From: Clostridiales bacterium
GTDB lineage: Bacteria; Bacillota; Clostridia; Oscillospirales; Oscillospiraceae
DNA: 64,000 nt
Assembly (NCBI GenBank): GCA_004556755.1
Contig: SFFW01000002.1
Span: forward strand, 26,970 to 90,969
Direction of reading: 5' to 3'
Shown here: in pieces, positions 43,633 to 51,364 of the stretch
Layout of the letters: every line of letters begins with the position of its first letter
Position numbering within the stretch: position 1 is the stretch's first letter
Program-made: the position numbers and the translations under genes
The notes under the pieces: generated by a model
What the model was told of the DNA's origin: nothing
Seen by the model: only the letters and a program-made list of their open reading frames with translations
Database searches by the model: none

Positions 43633-44377
43633 GTTTTTAAACGAGCTTGCGCCGATAGAGCTGAAGATGGATTTCGACAACGTCGGACTGCTTGTCGGAG
43701 ACCCGAACGCCGAGGTCAAAAGCTGCCTTGTCGCCTTGGACATTACGGATGCCGTCATTGACGAGGCGGCACACAAGGGCGCTCAGCTCATAGTGTCCCA
43801 TCACCCGGTGATATTTGAGGCGATGAAAAGCGTTTTACCCGACGACGAACAGGGAAGAAAGCTTATAAAGCTCATAAAAAATGACATTGCTGCCGTGTGT
43901 ATGCACACTAATCTCGACATTGCCGAGGGCGGCGTCAACGATGCACTTATGGCTGCGCTGGGCTGTCCCGTGTCGGCTGCGCTCGACCCCGACGGCTGCG
44001 GACGAGTCGGTGAATACCCGCAGCAAATTGAGATGAACGATTTTCTCGAACTTTGCAAAACTGCCCTTAACGCCAACGGCTTGCGGTATCACGACGCAGG
44101 AAGATCCGTAAAGCGCATTGCGGTCATGGGAGGCTCCGGCGGCGGAAGTCTGCACTGTGCTTTTGAGCTTGGCTGCGACACATACGTTACCGCCGATGTG
44201 AAATACAATCACTTTCTCAGCGCTGCCGAATTGGGGATAAACCTTATCGACGCCGACCATTTCTGCACCGAAAACGTTATTGTACCAGTGCTTGAGGATA
44301 AGCTTAAAGCAAAGTTTCCTGAGCTGAACGTGATGATCTCGGAGCGCCACTGTCAAACGGCGAAGTTTTTCGTGTAA
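43610..44377 (+). CDS. Nif3-like dinuclear metal centre protein
   Basis: 255 residues, NIF3/DUF34 family. Metal ligands are visible in VSHHPVIFEAMKS (His pair), MHTNLDIAEGGVNDAL and DADHFCTENVI. It forms hexameric toroids; suggested roles include GTP cyclohydrolase I type 2 activity and metal insertion, none proven for this protein. The trmK-nif3 pair is conserved in Firmicutes. GGAGG lies 9 nt before the ATG. Confidence 0.92.
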   Translation: MKAKCIYKFLNELAPIELKMDFDNVGLLVGDPNAEVKSCLVALDITDAVIDEAAHKGAQLIVSHHPVIFEAMKSVLPDDEQGRKLIKLIKNDIAAVCMHTNLDIAEGGVNDALMAALGCPVSAALDPDGCGRVGEYPQQIEMNDFLELCKTALNANGLRYHDAGRSVKRIAVMGGSGGGSLHCAFELGCDTYVTADVKYNHFLSAAELGINLIDADHFCTENVIVPVLEDKLKAKFPELNVMISERHCQTAKFFV

Positions 44378-44395
44378 CAGAATATTTTACCTTCG

Positions 44396-44449
44396 CTGGT
44401 CATAGACTCGTACAAACGAGACAGTCTGCGGAGGTTTTTTTATGACCAG
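44396..44449 (+). promoter_or_regulatory. 9-bp inverted repeat enclosing the spoIVA start codon
   Basis: CTGGTCATA (44396-44404) pairs perfectly with TATGACCAG (44441-44449), which contains the spoIVA ATG. Inside lies a smaller CTCGT-ACAA-ACGAG hairpin. The Shine-Dalgarno GGAGG and seven T occupy the loop. Confidence 0.55.
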
Positions 44450-45920
44450 TAATAGTATTTATCAAGACATCGCCGAGAGGACCGGCGGAGCAATAATGCT
44501 CGGAGTTGTCGGACCCGTCAGAACGGGTAAATCTACGTTTATAAAACGCTTTATGGAAACCCTCGTTATCCCCAACATCGAGGATGTGTATATGCGGGAG
44601 CGTGCGATCGACGAGCTGCCGCAAAGTGGTTCCGGCAAAACGATAATGACCGCCGAACCCAAATTTGTACCTGAGGAAGCCGCCCGCATCGAGGTGGGGG
44701 ATGGTGTAGGCTTGTCCGTAAGGCTTGTCGATTGCGTTGGGTATATGGTCAGAGGTGCGTCGGGACAGTTCGAGGACGGAGCTGAGAGAATGGTCACGAC
44801 ACCGTGGTTTGACCACGAGGTCACAATGACCGAGGCTGCCGAATCGGGAACTGCAAGAGTCATAAGCGACCATTCCACGATAGGCATTGTGATAACGACC
44901 GACGGCAGCATATGCGATATACCGAGAGAGGACTACACGGAGCCTGAGCGGAGAGTCATAAGCGAGCTTAAAGCTATCGGAAAGCCGTTTATTGTGCTGC
45001 TCAACAGCGTGGCGCCTGAGTCGGAGGAGGCGTCAGAACTGGCACAGAGCATTGCTGCGGAGTACGATGTCACCTGCAAGGCGGTCAACTGTCAGGCGCT
45101 GAACGAAAAGGACATCGGAGACCTTATGATGCAGATACTTTGCGAATTTCCGATTGAGGAAGCAGCAGTTACTCTGCCGTCGTGGTTTGCTGCCCTTGAA
45201 AATGACTGCGAATTGAAGGAGCGATTTTACGCCGAGCTTCTTTCGCTTTATTCCGAGACGTCAAAAATAAGAGACGTAAATGCGGCGATAGCCCAGCTGA
45301 AAAACCTCGAATACATCGAGTCTGCCAAAGCGGAAAGCTGCGACATGGGCTGCGGCACGGTCAATATCCGCATTGAATTTCCGAGGTCGCTGTACTACGA
45401 CATCATCAGTGAAAAGAGCGGCTTTACGATCAGCGACGACGGTGATCTTCTGCGGCTGCTTACCGAGTTGCATGAGGTCAATGCGGACTACGAACACATA
45501 AAAAAGGCGCTGAACGACGTGCGTGAAAAGGGCTACGGCGTGGTGCTTCCGAGTCAGAACGAGATGAATATACAGGAGCCGCAGATCGTTAAAGAGGGCG
45601 GCCGCTATGCGGTGAAGCTCAAAGCGAGCGCTCCTGCGATCCATATGCTCAAGACGGGCATAGAAACCGAGCTTAGCCCCACGATAGGCGGAGACTCGGC
45701 GTCGGAGGAGATAATCAGCTTCCTGCTGCAGGGCGTTGACGGCGATATGAGCAGACTTTGGGAGTCGAACATATTCGGGCGCTCGCTTTACGATATTGCC
45801 GAGGAGGGCATATACGAGAAGCTGAGCAATCTGCCGGACAATGCACGGGCAAAGCTTCAGGAAACGCTGCAAAGGATCATAAACGACGGCAGCGGCACTC
45901 TTATTTGTATACTATTGTGA
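44442..45920 (+). CDS. spoIVA: Stage IV sporulation protein A (spore coat morphogen)
   Basis: 492 residues, full length. SpoIVA is an ATPase that assembles around the forespore outer membrane and seeds the coat and cortex. Walker A GPVRTGKST lies near residue 28, followed by the invariant IYQDIAERTGG N-terminus and LVDCVGYMV; the C-terminal region AHALRYG-type is represented by LPDNARAKLQETLQRII. GGAGG plus seven T precedes the ATG. No adjacent sporulation gene. Confidence 0.97.
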   Translation: MTSNSIYQDIAERTGGAIMLGVVGPVRTGKSTFIKRFMETLVIPNIEDVYMRERAIDELPQSGSGKTIMTAEPKFVPEEAARIEVGDGVGLSVRLVDCVGYMVRGASGQFEDGAERMVTTPWFDHEVTMTEAAESGTARVISDHSTIGIVITTDGSICDIPREDYTEPERRVISELKAIGKPFIVLLNSVAPESEEASELAQSIAAEYDVTCKAVNCQALNEKDIGDLMMQILCEFPIEEAAVTLPSWFAALENDCELKERFYAELLSLYSETSKIRDVNAAIAQLKNLEYIESAKAESCDMGCGTVNIRIEFPRSLYYDIISEKSGFTISDDGDLLRLLTELHEVNADYEHIKKALNDVREKGYGVVLPSQNEMNIQEPQIVKEGGRYAVKLKASAPAIHMLKTGIETELSPTIGGDSASEEIISFLLQGVDGDMSRLWESNIFGRSLYDIAEEGIYEKLSNLPDNARAKLQETLQRIINDGSGTLICILL

Positions 45921-45946
45921 AAATGCGGGCTTTGCCCGCATTTTTT
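45919..45946 (+). terminator. Terminator of spoIVA
   Basis: AAAATGCGGGC / GCCCGCATTTTTT with a TTT loop. Confidence 0.92.
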
Positions 45947-45948
45947 CC

Positions 45949-45977
45949 TTGAAATGAAAAAGATATAATATTATAAT
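45949..45977 (+). promoter_or_regulatory. Promoter of the aspartate aminotransferase gene
   Basis: TTGAAA (45949-45954), 17-nt spacer, TATAAT (45972-45977). Confidence 0.75.
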
Positions 45978-46007
45978 AAACTAATTAAGTAATAGGAGAT
46001 GAGTAAA

Positions 46008-47198
46008 GTGAAAGCTGTATCAAAAATCGCAGAGGGCGTCCATGCGTCCACGACTCTTGCCGTTGATTCGCTTGCAAAGCAAATGAAGGAGGACGGCTAC
46101 GACGTTATACGCTTCGGAACCGGAGAGCCTGATTTCAACACACCGGACAATATAAACATGGCTGCAATTGCCGCCATATGCGACGGAAAGACAAAGTATA
46201 CTCCGGCAGCGGGAATACCCGCACTGCGCAAGGCGATAGCAAAGCAGCTTCAGGATGACTGCGGGCTTTCATATGACTATACGCAGATCGTAGTCGCAAG
46301 CGGTGCAAAGCACAGCGTTTATATTGCGCTCGCAGCAATAACCAACCCCGGAGACGAAATAATCATTCCTGCACCGTTTTGGGTCAGCTATTATGAGATG
46401 GTCAAGATGACCGGCGGTGTTCCTGTGATCGTAACGGCAGGGGAGGAGAGCGGCTTTAAAGTCACGGCTTCCCAGATTGAAGCCGCAATAACCGATAAGA
46501 CCAAGTGCCTCATGCTCAACAGCCCCTCGAATCCCACGGGTATGATCTATTCAAAAGACGAGCTTAAAAGCATTGCGGAAGTCTGCGTAAAGCATGATCT
46601 GTACATCCTTGCGGACGAGATATACTACAAGCTCATTTACGACGGAATAGAATTTACAAGCATCGCAAGCCTCGGTGACGAGGTCAAAGAGCGCTGCCTT
46701 CTTATAAACGGCGTTTCCAAGTCGTATGCAATGACCGGCTGGCGCATAGGCTACTGCGCCGCAAACAAGCAGCTTGCAAAGATAATGTCCAACTACCTCA
46801 GCCATTCGACGGGCGCTCCTTCGACCATAAGCCAGTGGGCGGCGGTCGAGGCGATAAACGGACCGCAGCAGAGCTGTGAGGAAATGCGCAAAGCCTTTGA
46901 GGAGCGCAGAGACTATATCGTACAGCGCATGAACTCCATTCCGGGCGTCAGCTGCATTAAGCCGAACGGTGCATTTTACGTTATGATGAACATTGAAAAG
47001 CTCATCGGACGCACCCTCGGCGGTAAGCTCATAACGAATGACGACGATTTTGCGGTCGCTTTCCTTGAAAGTGCATACGTTGCAACGGTTCCTTGCTCCG
47101 GCTTCGGTATGAAGAACTTTATCCGCTGGTCGTATGCGGCCTCGATGGACAATATCAAAGAGGCGCTTGACAGACTCGAAAAGTTTCTTGCGCAATAA
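46008..47198 (+). CDS. aspC: Class I pyridoxal-phosphate aminotransferase (aspartate aminotransferase)
   Basis: 396 residues, fold type I. FGTGEPDFNTP at the N-terminus, NSPSNPTGMIY, and the Schiff-base Lys in GVSKSYAMTGWRIGY are typical of the AspAT Ib group, which makes aspartate or aromatic amino acids from oxaloacetate or keto acids. I choose GTG 46008 with AGGAG 9 nt upstream; ATG 45999 overlaps its own ribosome site. Substrate preference cannot be fixed from sequence. Confidence 0.9.
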   Translation: MKAVSKIAEGVHASTTLAVDSLAKQMKEDGYDVIRFGTGEPDFNTPDNINMAAIAAICDGKTKYTPAAGIPALRKAIAKQLQDDCGLSYDYTQIVVASGAKHSVYIALAAITNPGDEIIIPAPFWVSYYEMVKMTGGVPVIVTAGEESGFKVTASQIEAAITDKTKCLMLNSPSNPTGMIYSKDELKSIAEVCVKHDLYILADEIYYKLIYDGIEFTSIASLGDEVKERCLLINGVSKSYAMTGWRIGYCAANKQLAKIMSNYLSHSTGAPSTISQWAAVEAINGPQQSCEEMRKAFEERRDYIVQRMNSIPGVSCIKPNGAFYVMMNIEKLIGRTLGGKLITNDDDFAVAFLESAYVATVPCSGFGMKNFIRWSYAASMDNIKEALDRLEKFLAQ

Positions 47199-47205
47199 AG
47201 AAATA

Positions 47206-47242
47206 ATCACCCCATATTAAACATAGCTTTAAATGGGGTGAT
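47206..47242 (+). promoter_or_regulatory. Inverted repeat sequestering the ribosome site of the amidase gene
   Basis: ATCACCCCAT (47206-47215) pairs with ATGGGGTGAT (47233-47242); TTAAA and TTTAA extend the stem inside. The Shine-Dalgarno GGGGTG is in the 3' arm. There is no T run, so it is not a terminator. Confidence 0.6.
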
Positions 47243-47246
47243 AGTA

Positions 47247-47966
47247 GTGTTTATAACCGTAAAACTCAAAAAACTGATTCTGATAATCGCCGTTTTAGTC
47301 GTATTGATCGCAGCAATTATAGTACTTCTTGTCGGCTGCGGCAAGAGCGATACCGCCGAAACCGCCGTACTCGGGAATACAACTGCGACGCTTGTGATAG
47401 ACCCCGGTCACGGGGGGATCGACGGCGGTGCAGTGTCGGAAAGCGGCGTGAAGGAAAGCGACATAAACCTTGCGATCTCCGATAAAATGGCGTGTCTTGC
47501 GGATTTCCTCGGCGTCAGATATGTGAAAACAGTGGAAGCGGACGCTGTGTCCGGCGAAAGCGCCGGATACAGCGAGCATGAAAACCTCGTTTCGAGGGCG
47601 AAGATTGTCAATTCGACCGAGAACGCAGTCCTTATAAGCGTTCATCAGAACGAATATCCAAACGAGCTTGTGAAGGGCGCAGAGGTCATGTACGCCGACA
47701 CGGACGGCAGCAGAAACCTTGCGGAGAGCATGCAGAGCCTGCTCGTGTCGCAGCTTGACCCGGAGAATCGCAGAGTGTTCAGACCCGCTCCGCAGGAGCT
47801 GCTTTTGACGAGGAGCATTAACTGCCCCGGCGTGCTGGTGGAATGCGGATTCCTGTCAAACCCCTCCGAGGCCGAAAAGCTTGCAAGCTGGGACTATCAG
47901 ATGAAAATTGCGGCTATACTCGTGGCATCATATATGAATTTCTCGGCGACTTACTACAACGCATAG
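47247..47966 (+). CDS. N-acetylmuramoyl-L-alanine amidase, CwlD-like
   Basis: 239 residues, Amidase_3 fold. One N-terminal transmembrane helix (LILIIAVLVVLIAAIIVLLVG) leads into the zinc amidase domain: VIDPGHGGIDGG (first His), SEHENL (Glu), SVHQNEY (second His), and the late VLVECGFLSNP with the catalytic Glu. CwlD makes muramic-delta-lactam in spore cortex with PdaA, a role inferred here from the sporulation setting; a general wall amidase is the alternative. GTG start at 47247 with GGGGTG 6 nt upstream. radA follows after 8 nt. Confidence 0.88.
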   Translation: MFITVKLKKLILIIAVLVVLIAAIIVLLVGCGKSDTAETAVLGNTTATLVIDPGHGGIDGGAVSESGVKESDINLAISDKMACLADFLGVRYVKTVEADAVSGESAGYSEHENLVSRAKIVNSTENAVLISVHQNEYPNELVKGAEVMYADTDGSRNLAESMQSLLVSQLDPENRRVFRPAPQELLLTRSINCPGVLVECGFLSNPSEAEKLASWDYQMKIAAILVASYMNFSATYYNA

Positions 47967-47974
47967 GTGATATT

Positions 47975-49327
47975 ATGAAACAAAAGACGGTTTTTTGCTG
48001 CACCGAGTGCGGCAACGAAACGCTGAAGTGGAGCGGCAGATGCCCGGTTTGCGGAGCGTGGGACAGCTTTAAAGAGGTTAAGCTTGAAAAAAGCGGCGGC
48101 AAAACCGCTGCCGTTCGTTCGGCAAAGGTGCCGAAGCTCATTTCCGAGCTTGACAACGAGGAGGAGCTGCGCTTTTCCACGGGAATAGGCGAGCTTGACC
48201 GTGTGCTTGGCGGGGGAGCTGTCAAAGGCTCCATCGTGCTTGTGGGCGGTGCGCCGGGTATAGGCAAGTCAACCTTGCTGCTGCAGCTTTGCGGCTTGGT
48301 CGATGAAGGGCAGAAGATACTCTATGTCAGCGGGGAAGAGAGCGAGCGCCAGATTAAAATGCGCGCGCAAAGGCTTGGCGTTGACGGTGGAAAGATATAT
48401 GTTCTTGCGGAAACCGGGCTGAATGAGGTCCTGTCGGCGGCAGAGCGTTTGGAGCCTGATCTTGTGATAATCGACTCGATCCAAACCATGTTTGACGCCG
48501 ACGTAAGCTCCGCACCGGGCAGCATAAGCCAGGTCAGAGAGTGTACCATGGCGATCATGCGTCAAACTAAGGACAGGGGCTACACCACCTTCGTTGTCGG
48601 ACACATAAACAAAGAGGGCAGCATTGCAGGACCAAAGGTGCTTGAACATATGGTCGACTGCGTTCTGTATTTTGAAGGCGAGCGCAGCACCTCGTTCAGA
48701 ATACTCAGAGCAGGAAAAAACCGTTTCGGCTCGACAAACGAGATCGGCGTATTTGAAATGGCGGACAATGGTCTGAAGGAACTTCAAAATCCGTCTGAGA
48801 TACTGCTTTCCGGCAGACCCGATGCCGCTCCCGGCACCTGCGTTACCTGCGTTATCGAGGGTTCAAGACCGATACTTGCCGAGATACAGGCTCTTGTGGC
48901 TCCGTCTGCATATAACTCAGGGCGGAGAAGCTCAAACGGCATTGATTATAACAGGGCAACGCTGCTGCTTGCCGTACTTGAAAAGCGTGGCGGCATGGCG
49001 CTGTCCGGCTGCGACGCCTACATAAACGTCATCGGCGGTCTTGAGCTTGACGAGCCTTCTGCCGACCTCGCAACGGTGCTTGCCATTGCAAGCTCGTTCA
49101 GGGACAAGCCTCTCGGCGCCGATCTTGCTGCGGTAGGGGAGGTTGGCTTGTCGGGAGAAGTCAGAAGTATAAATTCTCTCAACATGAGACTGACCGAGAT
49201 ATCCCGTCTCGGATTTAAGCGCTGTGTCATTCCTGCGCATATCAAAGATGATATCAAGGCGCCGCAGGGACTTGAACTGATAGCCGTCAAGGACATCAGA
49301 GAAGCCATAAGGCAAACACTGGGCTGA
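47975..49327 (+). CDS. radA: DNA repair protein RadA (Sms)
   Basis: RecA-family branch-migration ATPase, 450 residues. N-terminal zinc finger (CTECGNETLKWSGRCPVCG), Walker A GGAPGIGKST, the RadA-specific KNRFG motif (RAGKNRFGSTNEIG), and a C-terminal Lon-like domain (LSGCDAYINVIGGLELDEPS). I choose ATG 47975 after AGGTGA that overlaps the amidase stop; the frame opens far upstream inside the amidase gene. Its stop overlaps the next start. Confidence 0.96.
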   Translation: MKQKTVFCCTECGNETLKWSGRCPVCGAWDSFKEVKLEKSGGKTAAVRSAKVPKLISELDNEEELRFSTGIGELDRVLGGGAVKGSIVLVGGAPGIGKSTLLLQLCGLVDEGQKILYVSGEESERQIKMRAQRLGVDGGKIYVLAETGLNEVLSAAERLEPDLVIIDSIQTMFDADVSSAPGSISQVRECTMAIMRQTKDRGYTTFVVGHINKEGSIAGPKVLEHMVDCVLYFEGERSTSFRILRAGKNRFGSTNEIGVFEMADNGLKELQNPSEILLSGRPDAAPGTCVTCVIEGSRPILAEIQALVAPSAYNSGRRSSNGIDYNRATLLLAVLEKRGGMALSGCDAYINVIGGLELDEPSADLATVLAIASSFRDKPLGADLAAVGEVGLSGEVRSINSLNMRLTEISRLGFKRCVIPAHIKDDIKAPQGLELIAVKDIREAIRQTLG

Positions 49328-50097
49328 TGATCGGTACGATTAAAACACCGCATTTGCCGAAAGGCAGAGTGCGCAATTTAATAATTGGCGAAAAGTACGA
49401 AAAATTGCTTGAAAATGCCGCAATTAAGCATAATTTTGAGTTGATTTGTTTAAAAAATAATCAGTACTGTGACGAGCGACTGTCCGGACATACGGACCTT
49501 GCAGCGGTACACATAGGCGGCAATGAGCTGGTGTGCAGACGGTATTTAAAAAATACCGAGGCTCACAGGCGTTTAAACGAGCTTGGCGTTAATGTTGAAT
49601 TTGTTGATAATTGCCTTAGCCCGGAGTATCCGGATGATGCATCGCTTAACTTTTGCGTGGTCGGCAGCAAGGTCCTGATGAACCCGAAAACTGCGGATGC
49701 ACAAACCGTCAAGAAATTAACAAGCGCATTGGCATACTGCAAACAGGGGTACACGAAATGCACAGTGTGCGTCGTGGACGAAAACTCGATAATTACTGAG
49801 GACAAGGGTGTTTCGTTATGCGCACGGAATGCCGGGATTGAGGTACTTGAGATTTCAAGCTGCGGAATACTGCTTGACGGATATCCTAATGGCTTTATCG
49901 GCGGCGCTTCATTTAAACTTGCACCCGACATACTTGCGTTTACGGGTGCAATAAGCGATACATATATAATGAATGAGATCGAGACATTTCTGAGCGCTCG
50001 CAATATAAAAGCCGTGTATTTAAATGATACGCCTGCAATAGATATAGGAAGTGCGATCCCGATAACAGAAGATGTTACCGACACTGTTAGCTTGTAA
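49327..50097 (+). CDS. DUF6873-type protein, predicted pentein (GME) fold
   Basis: 256 residues, co-translated with radA (ATGA overlap). The repeats GHTDLAAVHIGGN, TKCTVCVVDENSIITED and GGASFKLAPDILAFTG resemble the five-fold pseudo-symmetric guanidine-modifying enzyme fold, and I recall the DUF6873 family being annotated that way. I do not see a Cys-His-Asp triad that would prove arginine-type chemistry. A codon and AT content shift from radA is visible, with more A/T third positions. Function unknown. Confidence 0.55.
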   Translation: MIGTIKTPHLPKGRVRNLIIGEKYEKLLENAAIKHNFELICLKNNQYCDERLSGHTDLAAVHIGGNELVCRRYLKNTEAHRRLNELGVNVEFVDNCLSPEYPDDASLNFCVVGSKVLMNPKTADAQTVKKLTSALAYCKQGYTKCTVCVVDENSIITEDKGVSLCARNAGIEVLEISSCGILLDGYPNGFIGGASFKLAPDILAFTGAISDTYIMNEIETFLSARNIKAVYLNDTPAIDIGSAIPITEDVTDTVSL

Positions 50098-50139
50098 TGC
50101 ATATGCCAAAAGCAGGCGCTTTTGACGATCAATGAGTGT

Positions 50140-50176
50140 CAGTTATACATTATAATTGTAATACATATGTAAACTG
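50140..50176. repeat. Imperfect inverted repeat upstream of the second Xer gene
   Basis: CAGTTATACAT (50140-50150) and ATGTAAACTG (50167-50176) mirror each other apart from one inserted A, around a 16-nt AT-rich centre. The right end TATGTAAACT matches the right arm of the Bacillus dif site, but the left arm and spacing (28 bp in dif) do not. Confidence 0.4.
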
Positions 50177-50198
50177 ACCCAAAACCGCTAACCCCCCT

Positions 50199-50230
50199 AA
50201 ATTAAACAAAATTTTTATTTTGTTTAATTT
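50199..50230. repeat. Perfect AT-rich hairpin
   Basis: AAATTAAACAAAAT, loop TTTT, ATTTTGTTTAATTT: a 14-bp perfect stem preceded by six C and followed by one T. It could be a weak terminator behind the DUF6873 gene or a protein-binding site; the almost absent G/C makes a stable terminator unlikely. Confidence 0.5.
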
Positions 50231-50311
50231 TGCGTCTGCGTTTTGAGCGTATATGTTTAGAGTTTACGGGCTTATGCCCTGCTGTGCGGGTTTAGGACAA
50301 AGGAGATTTGA

Positions 50312-51319
50312 ATGGATTACAGAGATGAAGCTCCCGAAATAATCAGAGGTTTCTTGACATATCACGAGACTATCAAAGGTCATTCACGAAAGACCGTAGA
50401 CGAATATTATCTCGATCTTAGGACCTTCTTCAGATTTATTAAGATCCACCGCAATCTTGTGCCTCGCGACACCGAGCTTGACGAGATCTCGATTTCCGAT
50501 ATTGACCTTGCCTTTGTCAAATCCGTCACCGTTTCCGAGGCTTATGACTATTTGAGTTTTCTTGCCCGTGACCGTGTTAAAAATCAACGCAGCCACGAGC
50601 TTGACTACGGTACCAAAGCAAGCACCAGAGCGAGAAAGGTTTCTACGCTCAGAAGCTTCTATAAGTATTTGAATGTCAAGGCAAAGCTCATAGACGACAA
50701 CCCTCTGAAAGACCTTGACGTCCCCAAAATCCCCGCTACCCTTCCCCGCTATCTCACGCTTGAGGAAGCGCAGGCTCTCCTGCGCTCGGTCGACGGAAAA
50801 AACAAAGAACGTGACTACTGCATTCTTTGCATTTTCCTGAACTGCGGGTTGCGTATTTCGGAGATCGTAGCGCTTAATCTTCAGGACGTGCGAAGCGATT
50901 CGCTCAGAGTATTCGGCAAAGGCAGCAAAGAACGCATCCTCTACCTAAACGACGCAACGGCGGCCGCCATAAACGACTACCTTGCCGTCAGAAAGAACAT
51001 TGCTGCGGTTGACAGGAATGCGCTGTTTCTCTCGAACAGGCGCACGAGGATCACACGGGAGACCGTACACAGCATGGTAAAAAAGTCGCTTTTAAAAGCC
51101 GGACTTGACGCCGACAAGTATTCCTCTCATAAGCTGCGGCACACCGCCGCCACGCTGATGCTCAAAAACGGAGTTGACGTCAGGACGCTTCAGGAGCTGC
51201 TTGGGCATGAGAATCTGAACACGACTCAGATATACACTCACGTTGACAATTCGGAGCTTCGTACCGCTGCAATGGCAAATCCCTTGGGCAGCTTTGATCC
51301 GGATAAGAAAGATGAATAA
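50312..51319 (+). CDS. xerC: Tyrosine recombinase XerC-like
   Basis: 335 residues, longer than XerD because of inserts in the N-terminal domain (KSVTVSEAYDYLSF; NQRSHELDYGTKAS). Catalytic residues are in NCGLRISEIV (Arg), FGKGSKERIL (Lys), HKLRHTAATL (His-x-x-Arg), and LGHENLNTTQIYTHV (His, Tyr). It would be the XerC partner of the XerD at 38 kb for dimer resolution. AAGGAG lies upstream. A single-gene unit between structured DNA and a terminator. Confidence 0.85.
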   Translation: MDYRDEAPEIIRGFLTYHETIKGHSRKTVDEYYLDLRTFFRFIKIHRNLVPRDTELDEISISDIDLAFVKSVTVSEAYDYLSFLARDRVKNQRSHELDYGTKASTRARKVSTLRSFYKYLNVKAKLIDDNPLKDLDVPKIPATLPRYLTLEEAQALLRSVDGKNKERDYCILCIFLNCGLRISEIVALNLQDVRSDSLRVFGKGSKERILYLNDATAAAINDYLAVRKNIAAVDRNALFLSNRRTRITRETVHSMVKKSLLKAGLDADKYSSHKLRHTAATLMLKNGVDVRTLQELLGHENLNTTQIYTHVDNSELRTAAMANPLGSFDPDKKDE

Positions 51320-51322
51320 ATG

Positions 51323-51362
51323 AAAAAAGCCTTGGAAATACAACGTATTTCCAAGGCTTTAA
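51323..51362. terminator. Bidirectional terminator between xerC and the ATPase-like gene
   Basis: AAAGCCTTGGAAATAC / GTATTTCCAAGGCTTT, a perfect 16-bp stem with a 3-nt loop. The A run serves as T run for the minus-strand gene. Confidence 0.88.
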
Positions 51363-51364
51363 GC

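Noticed and set aside
50148..50175. A canonical dif site
   Set aside because: Only the right 10-11 bases match the Bacillus dif; the left arm and the 6-bp centre do not.
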